Shown here: in pieces, positions 1 to 5,642 of the stretch
How the letters are laid out: every line of letters starts with the position of its first letter
Numbering within the stretch: position 1 is the first letter of the stretch
Assembly (NCBI RefSeq): GCF_014773485.1
Contig: NZ_JACXBP010000006.1
Span: forward strand, 1 to 64,000
Origin: Erwinia aphidicola
GTDB lineage: Bacteria; Pseudomonadota; Gammaproteobacteria; Enterobacterales; Enterobacteriaceae
DNA length: 64,000 nt
Direction of reading: 5' to 3'
The notes under the pieces: generated by a model
What the model was told of the DNA's origin: nothing
Database searches by the model: none
The model's input: only the letters and a program-made list of their open reading frames with translations
Program-made: the position numbers and the translations under genes

Positions 1-214
1 CGGTGCCGTCAAAGAACAGGCTGATATGCAGGGTTTTGCAGCACGGCGGTTCAACAATGCGGTTGGCGGCAACGCACAGTTCATCGTGGTACTTCTGCTC
101 CTCACTGTCCTGCTTGCGGCAGTTTTCTCCGACCAGCGCAGCCTGCGTCGGCATTCTTTCCAGGCCGGGAAACTCTGGTGGGTACCAGGCCAGATCGGTG
201 ATTATTTCGGACAT
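1..214 (-). CDS. Tle1-type T6SS phospholipase effector (DUF2235), N-terminal 71 codons, runs off window
   Basis: The reading frame is open from the ATG at 214 to the window edge, so only the N-terminus is visible. Residues 63-71 read HISLFFDGT, the conserved opening strand and DGT motif of DUF2235 alpha/beta hydrolases, the family of Tle1 antibacterial phospholipases delivered by T6SS. A Cys pair (58-59) precedes it. The catalytic GxSxG elbow would lie beyond the window, so intactness cannot be judged. The start overlaps the end of the upstream DUF3304 lipoprotein gene by 13 nt, which suggests translational coupling. Two truncated copies of the same N-terminus lie upstream (958-1197 and 1891-1985). 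The effector assignment rests on the motif plus the vgrG/DUF4123 context; phospholipase activity is inferred from the family. Confidence 0.75.
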   Translation of the reverse strand, partial: MSEIITDLAWYPPEFPGLERMPTQAALVGENCRKQDSEEQKYHDELCVAANRIVEPPCCKTLHISLFFDGT

Positions 215-798
215 ACTTTCGGCTCCTTCATCCTTAAAGGCTCTTTAATCGGGTGACGCGGATTACCATAATCAGCGCAGCTGGTGGTAACCTTCACCTG
301 ATCACAGGGCAGAAAATGCACGGTAATCCCACAGGTTTTCTGGCCGGTATAGTCAGGTACCAGCACGTGTCGTGAATGGGTTTGACTAAGTGTTTTTATT
401 TTTTTATACCATTCACGGAGTGCTTCAGTATATTGGCTAGCTTTTAAATCTGCCGTTTTAGCATCGAGATTATTCAGACTGGGACGTTTGGGTTTAGGTA
501 TATTGGGTACATCACTGGCATATGCTACACCTGTTGTCCAGTCTACTGTTACCGTCATTCCCGGCTGCCACTGTTTCGGCACGCCGAAGCAGCAACCGCC
601 CCCCCCACCCTGATAGGGCCCAATGACATCGAGACCAGACTGCCCGTTAACACTAAATTGATTGATCGCCCATTTGGTATGGTTGATGGCCTCAATGGTG
701 CCACCACCGCCGCCCTGATATTCCGCCTGGACACTCTGCTGGCCGCATCCTGCCAGTAGCAATATGCCGCACAGCACGCTGGATATTCTTAATCTCAT
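202..798 (-). CDS. DUF3304 lipoprotein, array copy 1; probable Tle1 immunity protein
   Basis: 198 residues. The N-terminus is a lipoprotein signal ending in LLAGC (Cys18), so the product should be anchored in a membrane facing the periplasm. The DUF3304 hallmarks are a Gly-rich segment, an AINH(T) motif, NGQSG, a GGGGGCC cluster, a PGM motif and a C-terminal TCGITVHFLPCD block. I chose the ATG at 798 because it aligns with the start of copy 2 and has a purine-rich site upstream; ATGs at 810 and 846 are also open. The centre, between the DW(T/E)TG motif and the TCGI block, is about 37 residues longer and unlike copies 2 and 3, while both ends are nearly identical. Its stop lies 13 nt inside the next Tle1 gene. 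Immunity against the adjacent phospholipase is inferred from lipoprotein type and position. Confidence 0.8.
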   Translation of the reverse strand: MRLRISSVLCGILLLAGCGQQSVQAEYQGGGGGTIEAINHTKWAINQFSVNGQSGLDVIGPYQGGGGGCCFGVPKQWQPGMTVTVDWTTGVAYASDVPNIPKPKRPSLNNLDAKTADLKASQYTEALREWYKKIKTLSQTHSRHVLVPDYTGQKTCGITVHFLPCDQVKVTTSCADYGNPRHPIKEPLRMKEPKVCPK

Positions 799-810
799 TA
801 CGCTCTTCAT

Positions 811-891
811 TTTGTTTAGGCTTCCGGTTTTACTGCCTGAAATCATTCAACCCTGCCCACCTGCGATGGACATGGCTGAATCATCTTTTTT
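811..891. repeat. Spacer repeat A of the DUF3304/Tle1 array
   Basis: About 80 bp upstream of DUF3304 copy 1. By eye it is roughly 90 percent identical to 1727-1807, which lies upstream of copy 2. The shared sequence shows that whole modules (spacer, lipoprotein gene, Tle1 start) were duplicated in tandem. No equivalent precedes copy 3, whose start lies inside the DUF4123 gene. Confidence 0.8.
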
Positions 892-957
892 ATTTGGCTA
901 TTACAGAAAAATAAATGTTCAACATTCCATTTATCTATGCGGAAATTATTTAGTTCG

Positions 958-1197
958 TTAGATATCGAAATTGCGGTTATTGCCGGTGCCGTCAAAAAAC
1001 AGGCTGATATGCAGCGATTTACAGCACGGCGGCTCCACGCGCTGCCCGGCAGCCATGCACAGCTCCTGGCGGTAATTACGTTCGCTGCTGTTCTGCTGAT
1101 GGCAGTGCTGCCCGACCAGCAGCGGCTGGCTGGGCAGGCGCCCCTGCGCCGGAAACGGTGGCGGGCTCCACGCCAGGTCGGTGATTATTTCGGACAT
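958..1197 (-). pseudogene. Truncated Tle1 (DUF2235) N-terminal fragment, array copy 2
   Basis: A 79-codon frame that begins MSEIITDLAW like the copy at 1-214 and reaches HISLFFDGTGNN before a stop five codons later. A full Tle1 protein has several hundred residues, so the catalytic Ser/Asp/His and the rest of the domain are missing. The break falls directly after the conserved DGTGNN motif. Its start overlaps the DUF3304 copy 2 frame by 13 nt (1185-1197). It is most simply read as a remnant left by recombination or deletion. Expression as a short peptide is possible, but nothing in the sequence argues for a function. Confidence 0.8.
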
Positions 1198-1715
1198 ACT
1201 TTCGGCTCCTTCATCCTTAAAGGCTCTTTTATCGGGTAGGCCGGACTGCCGTAGGTGTAGCAGCTGGTCGTCACCTTCACTTCATCGCAGGGCAGAAAAT
1301 GCACCGTGATTCCGCAGGTATCCTGACCGTTGTAGTCGGGGAGAGGCACGGTTTTGCTGTGCTGTCGTTTTTGAGCATCAATTTTTTTCTTCCAGGCTAG
1401 ATATTTTTCTTCATCTGCAAAACCGGGAAAACCAGCTCACGAACCTTGCCCCGTTTCCCAGTCAATACGCACCATCATTCCCGGCTTCCACTGAGCTGGG
1501 ACGCTGTAGCAGCAGCCGCCACCACCGCCCTGATACGGCCCGATGATATCGATGCCCGACTGGCCGTTGGCGCTAAAGTGATTGACCGCCCAGTGGGTGT
1601 GGTTGATGGCGTCAATGGTGCCACCGCCGCCGCCCCGAGCCTGAGCGGCGGGCTGCGAGCAGCCGGATAACAGCAAGAGTCCCGCCAGCAGCGGGCTTAA
1701 CAACGTGAGTTTCAT
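1185..1715 (-). pseudogene. DUF3304 lipoprotein, array copy 2, interrupted by an in-frame TGA
   Basis: The start at 1715 has a strong site (AAGGAAGG) and encodes a lipoprotein signal ending in LLLSGC (Cys19). The frame stops at a TGA at 1437-1439 after 92 codons. Beyond it the same frame continues without a shift to a TAA at 1185, giving 176 codons in all and the complete conserved C-terminus (TCGITVHFLPCDE, YPIKEP). A single nonsense change relative to copy 3 therefore explains the truncation. The 92-residue product would keep the GGGGGCC segment but lose the C-terminal half. Copies 2 and 3 are very similar throughout. Read-through, a sequencing error, or a truncated but still active protein cannot be excluded. 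Confidence 0.8.
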
Positions 1716-1726
1716 CTGACCTTCCT

Positions 1727-1807
1727 TTTGTTTTGGCTTCCGGTTTTACTGCCTGAAATCAATTAACCCTGCCCACCTGCGATGAACATGGCTAAATCAT
1801 TTTTTTA
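1727..1807. repeat. Spacer repeat B of the DUF3304/Tle1 array
   Basis: The partner of 811-891, lying between the Tle1 remnant of copy 3 and the start of DUF3304 copy 2. The differences between the two are scattered single-base changes plus small indels, which suggests a duplication that is not very recent. Confidence 0.8.
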
Positions 1808-1890
1808 CTCTCCCTGTTGAAAATAAGAATGACTGAATACTCCGGCGGTATATTTAATGATGATTTAATCCGACAGGCATCGGGAATAAG

Positions 1891-1985
1891 GTTATTGCCG
1901 GTGCCGTCAAAAAACAGGCTGATATGCACGTTTAAAAGCACGGCGGCAGACTCCACGCCAGATCGGTATCGGTTACTTCGGACAT
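1891..1985 (-). pseudogene. Heavily decayed Tle1 N-terminal remnant, array copy 3
   Basis: It starts at an ATG (1985) with MSEVTDTDLAWS, jumps by an internal deletion of about 40 codons to the sequence equivalent to EPPCC, and then stops (TAA) because of a 1-nt frameshift. The DNA behind the stop still matches the CHISLFFDGTGNN stretch in another frame, ending near 1891. So it carries both a deletion and a frameshift and is the most eroded of the three copies. As in the other two, the start overlaps the DUF3304 stop by 13 nt. Confidence 0.8.
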
Positions 1986-2527
1986 ATTTTCGGCTCCTTC
2001 ATCCTGATGGGCTCTTTTATCGGGTAGGCCGGGCTGCCGTAGGTGTAGCAGCTGGTAGTCACCTTCACTTCATCGCAGGGCAGAAAATGCACCGTGATTC
2101 CGCAGGTGTCCTGACCGTTGTAATCGGGGAGCGGCACGGTTTTACTGTGCTGTCGTTTTTGAGCATCAATTTCTTTCCTCCAAGCTTTGTATTTAGCTCT
2201 GTCTGCAAATCCGGGGAACCCTTTGGACCCCCCAACTCCCGTTTCCCAGTCAATACGCACCATCATTCCCGGCTTCCACTGAGCCGGGACGCTGTAGCAG
2301 CAGCCCCCGCCACCACCCTGATACGGGCCAATAATATCGATGCCCGACTGGCCGTTGACGCTAAAATTATTGACCGCCCAGTGGGTGTGGTTGATGGCGT
2401 CAATGGTGCCACCACCGCCGCCACGGGCCTGAGCGACGGGCTGCGAGCAACCGGATAACAGCAGCAGTCCCGCAGCTAAAACGCAGAATGTGATATGTAT
2501 CAGACCGTTTCTCCGCCGGTATGCCAT
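1973..2527 (-). CDS. DUF3304 lipoprotein, array copy 3; intact, first gene after the DUF4123 adaptor
   Basis: 184 residues from the ATG at 2527, with a basic n-region (RRR) and a lipobox LLLSGC (Cys27). The family blocks are complete: AINHTHW, NGQSGID, GGGGGCCY, PGMMV, and TCGITVHFLPCDE near the C-terminus. The start is uncertain. Aligned with copy 2, the homologous start is a CTG at 2503 that overlaps the DUF4123 stop as CTGA and has GGAG 7 nt upstream; the ATG at 2527 has no clear site and overlaps DUF4123 by 28 nt. Possibly an ancestral ATGA became CTGA. The next Tle1 gene is only a remnant, so this would be an orphan immunity gene. Confidence 0.8.
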   Translation of the reverse strand: MAYRRRNGLIHITFCVLAAGLLLLSGCSQPVAQARGGGGGTIDAINHTHWAVNNFSVNGQSGIDIIGPYQGGGGGCCYSVPAQWKPGMMVRIDWETGVGGSKGFPGFADRAKYKAWRKEIDAQKRQHSKTVPLPDYNGQDTCGITVHFLPCDEVKVTTSCYTYGSPAYPIKEPIRMKEPKICPK

Positions 2528-3264
2528 TTTTTTACCACCCAGGCCTCGCGTGCATCATCCAGAACAATGCCCAGTTCCGTGGCTTCTACCATGCCCTGAT
2601 AACAGTGTGAGAACAGTGCCTGCTGTGATTCATAAACCCCTGCCGGCGGTGCACAGTGTTCCAGCAAAACCATGACATCACAGACGCACATCAGGCGATC
2701 CAGCTGGCGGTCGCTAAGATCCGTTTTCTGGCTTTTCTCACCGCGTAGCGGAGGTTGACCGATTCCATTGATAGCGCATGAGCTGCCATCCATATCCTGC
2801 CATGCCCAGAACAGTACGGGTCGCAGTAAAGCGTGCTGCTGCTCAACGGTGAGCACGTGGGAAAAAAGCAGCGGGAAGATGCGCGTATCGTAAAAGCGTA
2901 ATATCCCGCCCCTGCCTTCCTGAGTAATATCGATGCACTGCGTTAGCCAGCCTGCCAGGGAGGCAAAGGGCCACGCTGAGCACAGCAGCAACAGCGGGGC
3001 CTGAGCGGCGGCCTGCTGGCTGATCTCCTGCAGCCACTGCATCTGTTGAGCATCATCAACGGTAACGCGCGCAATTAGCGGCGCTTCATCGACAATAAAT
3101 CCTTCCGGCAGCCCGTGATATAGCGACTGCCATTCTACTGAAAGTGCATTCAGCGCAGGGATAACGCCAAAGTCCAGCCCGGCCTGATCGACGATGATAT
3201 CCAGATGATCGTTGCCCGATGCACGACAGGTCGCGGCCACTTCTTCAATCCACCTCGTGGTCAT
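2500..3264 (-). CDS. DUF4123 T6SS effector adaptor/chaperone (Tap-1/TEC type)
   Basis: 254 residues. The start at 3264 forms an ATGA overlap with the vgrG stop and has AAGGGAG upstream; an upstream in-frame ATG at 3318 lies inside vgrG. The N-terminal half shows the DUF4123 pattern, with a short strand DIIVDQAG, then ALNALSVEWQSLYHGLP and the segment TRIFPLLFSHVLT followed by a Trp-rich AWQDMDG. DUF4123 proteins load cargo effectors onto the tip of VgrG. Its place directly between vgrG and the DUF3304/Tle1 genes indicates that the Tle1 effector is its cargo. The adaptor role is inferred from the family and the context. Confidence 0.82.
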   Translation of the reverse strand: MTTRWIEEVAATCRASGNDHLDIIVDQAGLDFGVIPALNALSVEWQSLYHGLPEGFIVDEAPLIARVTVDDAQQMQWLQEISQQAAAQAPLLLLCSAWPFASLAGWLTQCIDITQEGRGGILRFYDTRIFPLLFSHVLTVEQQHALLRPVLFWAWQDMDGSSCAINGIGQPPLRGEKSQKTDLSDRQLDRLMCVCDVMVLLEHCAPPAGVYESQQALFSHCYQGMVEATELGIVLDDAREAWVVKKWHTGGETV

Positions 3265-5642
3265 TTTATCTCCCTTGGCACGAAGCCCTGCGCAAGCTCC
3301 TGCGCTCTTTTCAGGCACTCTTTACACACCGATGTCGGTAATTCCGGCAGCGGGAAGTCCTCGCTGGCCGGGCCTTGCAGATCGTGCTGGCCTTTCAGGC
3401 TAATGAGTCCCGGCCCGTGGATATTCACTTCGCCCTGCGGCGTGATGCGTATGTAAGCCCCGCCGCAGCCCAGCGTGATGCCGTTTTTGGCCGTCAGCTG
3501 CAGGTGCCCCTGGGTTGACTGAACGGTAACGTCTTTCAGCGAAGTCAGTGACAGCACATCGCCGTGCGACTCAATCTCCAGCGGACCTTTGCCAGACACC
3601 AGGCGCATACCTTCGTTTTGAGCCAGTAGAGAGAGGGTCTGGCTGGCGTTCGCCGAGAGATGCTGCGCACTGGCAATGCTGACCTCGCCGATGCTCTGCA
3701 AATGCATGCCGTTGCCGCTGTGCAGCAGCATGGTCTCCGGGGTGACGGCACCCAGACCTTTTGGTGCGCTCATTAACATCATTGGTGCTTTGAGTTTGTC
3801 TGCACTGCTAACCAGTTGTTTCAGGCCGCTGGTGTCCGGGCTGTGGTTGTGGTGGGTCTGAGTAATGCTGCCCCATTCAGTTATCTGATTCAGCGCACCT
3901 TTCAGCAGGCTGATAGCCGGCGCCATCTCCAGCTGCTGGCCCTGTGCCTTCTGCTGGCCGTCGGCGGTGATAAACAGCCCTTTCTCCGCACGGAGGCTGC
4001 CCCAGCTGTCGCTGCGCAGCTCGAACCCTTCGCCGCGCTTCTGCTTCTCGCTGTCCACCAGGTGGCCGAGATTAAGCTGGCTTTTGCCGCCGTACTCGGT
4101 GCTGAGCTTGATATGCTCCTGGCCCGCCGTATCGTCGAGGCGCAGCTTATTGTTCTTCGGCGTGCGCAGCACGTTGCGCTTGTAGTTGCGGATGGTGACG
4201 TGGTCGCCGTGCGCCGAGTCGTGCAGCACCCCGGCAATGTACGGGCGGTCCGGGTTGCCGTGCTCAAAGGCTATCGCCACCTCAGTACCTGCCAGCAGCG
4301 GCAGGTGCAGGCCGTAGGTGTCGCCCGCATAGGGGCGCGCCTGGCGTACCCACAGGCTTTCAAAGCCGGTTTCCCAGCCCGCGCGGTCAAACAGCATGTT
4401 GACGCGATAGCGCCCGTCGCGGTCAATATGGCCGTAGGCGTCGTTCACCGTGGTACTGGTGACGCGCGCCGGCAGGGTTCCCGCCATCACCGGGTGCGGC
4501 AGCGGCACCGGGCGGAAGCCGTAGCGGCTGTTAAGCGGGATGCCGTCAAAGGCGGTTTCAAAGCTGCGGTCGCGCCGCGCGGTGCTGACGATGGCGGTGA
4601 CCAGCACGCCGCTCTGGAATACCTCACTGACGTCCTCCCCGCCGCTGACCTTCAGCTCACTGCCGGGGGCCAGCGCCGGGCAGCTGGTCACTGCCGCCAC
4701 CCGCGTCTGGCCGTTCAGGTAGCGTTCGTGGCGCAGGCGGGCGTAGAACGCGCCGCTCTCCGGGGCCGGGTTATGGCTGTAGCCGTCGCCCGGCGTCAGG
4801 TAGTTGTCCGCCCAGCGATAGGACTCACCGTAGGTGGTGTCGTCGCCGCCGGTGACGTCGGCCTGCACGTTCATATCTTCGAGGGCGTTGCGGTAGTTGT
4901 AGTCGCGCCCGCTGACGCTTTTCTCCACCACCGCAAAGCGGCTGGCGAGGTCCCACACCGAGTCGCTGGCCGCGTCGTGCATGCCGGAAGGCGGCACGGC
5001 GGGCAGCGTCAGCCCCTGTACATGGCCCTGCCTGCCGTCGTAAAACTCCACCACGTCGATGTGCAGGCGGGTGTCGGTGGTGAAGCGAAACCAGATGCCG
5101 ACCTCGCCCAGCAGGCGGGTAATAAACGCCAGGTCGTCCTCGCCGTACTGCATCACCTGCTCGCGGCGCGGGTACGCGTTGTTGAGGGTGAAAACAAAGT
5201 CCTGGCCGCGCATCCCGTGGCGCTCGCGCAGGATTTTTTCCACAATCTGCGGCACCGACATATCCTGATAGATGGCGTTCTGACGGCTGCGCGACAGCAG
5301 CGCCAGGCGCGGCTGCAGGGTGACGGCGTAGTGGGTCTGGTCGGCGCTGGTGCTCAGGCGCTCAAAGCCGGTCACCACGCCCTGCACCACGCGCACCGGC
5401 TGCTGGATCTTAATGCCCCAGCCCTGGTCAACCGGGGCCTGCAGGGTCAGCGAAGCCGCTTTCATCAGCATCGCCTCGCGGGTGATGGCATGGTCGGCGC
5501 TGGTGAACTCAATGCGCCAGCGGAACGGCTCGCTCAGGCGATCCTCCCCCTTAAACGCCAGCACGTCGGGCTGGGACTGACAATCACGCACCGCCAGCAG
5601 GTGGTGACTATGGCTGAAAAAAGAGATCGGGTTTTTGCTCAT
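3261..5642 (-). CDS. vgrG: T6SS spike protein VgrG (TssI)
   Basis: 793 residues. The gp27-like N-terminus (about 10-380) begins HHLLAVRDCQSQPDVLAFKG and contains FEGLS-like and DLAFITRLLGEVGIWFRF segments. A gp5 OB-fold follows (about 395-480: ARVTSTTVNDAYGHIDRDGRYRV cut short here), then a long beta-helical DUF2345 region (about 590-745). The tail carries a CKEC motif and no recognisable toxin domain, so effectors are probably carried as cargo. It forms the trimeric tip of the Hcp tube. Its start overlaps the clpV stop by 4 nt and its stop overlaps the DUF4123 start by 4 nt, so the three genes are translationally linked. Confidence 0.95.
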   Translation of the reverse strand: MSKNPISFFSHSHHLLAVRDCQSQPDVLAFKGEDRLSEPFRWRIEFTSADHAITREAMLMKAASLTLQAPVDQGWGIKIQQPVRVVQGVVTGFERLSTSADQTHYAVTLQPRLALLSRSRQNAIYQDMSVPQIVEKILRERHGMRGQDFVFTLNNAYPRREQVMQYGEDDLAFITRLLGEVGIWFRFTTDTRLHIDVVEFYDGRQGHVQGLTLPAVPPSGMHDAASDSVWDLASRFAVVEKSVSGRDYNYRNALEDMNVQADVTGGDDTTYGESYRWADNYLTPGDGYSHNPAPESGAFYARLRHERYLNGQTRVAAVTSCPALAPGSELKVSGGEDVSEVFQSGVLVTAIVSTARRDRSFETAFDGIPLNSRYGFRPVPLPHPVMAGTLPARVTSTTVNDAYGHIDRDGRYRVNMLFDRAGWETGFESLWVRQARPYAGDTYGLHLPLLAGTEVAIAFEHGNPDRPYIAGVLHDSAHGDHVTIRNYKRNVLRTPKNNKLRLDDTAGQEHIKLSTEYGGKSQLNLGHLVDSEKQKRGEGFELRSDSWGSLRAEKGLFITADGQQKAQGQQLEMAPAISLLKGALNQITEWGSITQTHHNHSPDTSGLKQLVSSADKLKAPMMLMSAPKGLGAVTPETMLLHSGNGMHLQSIGEVSIASAQHLSANASQTLSLLAQNEGMRLVSGKGPLEIESHGDVLSLTSLKDVTVQSTQGHLQLTAKNGITLGCGGAYIRITPQGEVNIHGPGLISLKGQHDLQGPASEDFPLPELPTSVCKECLKRAQELAQGFVPREIK

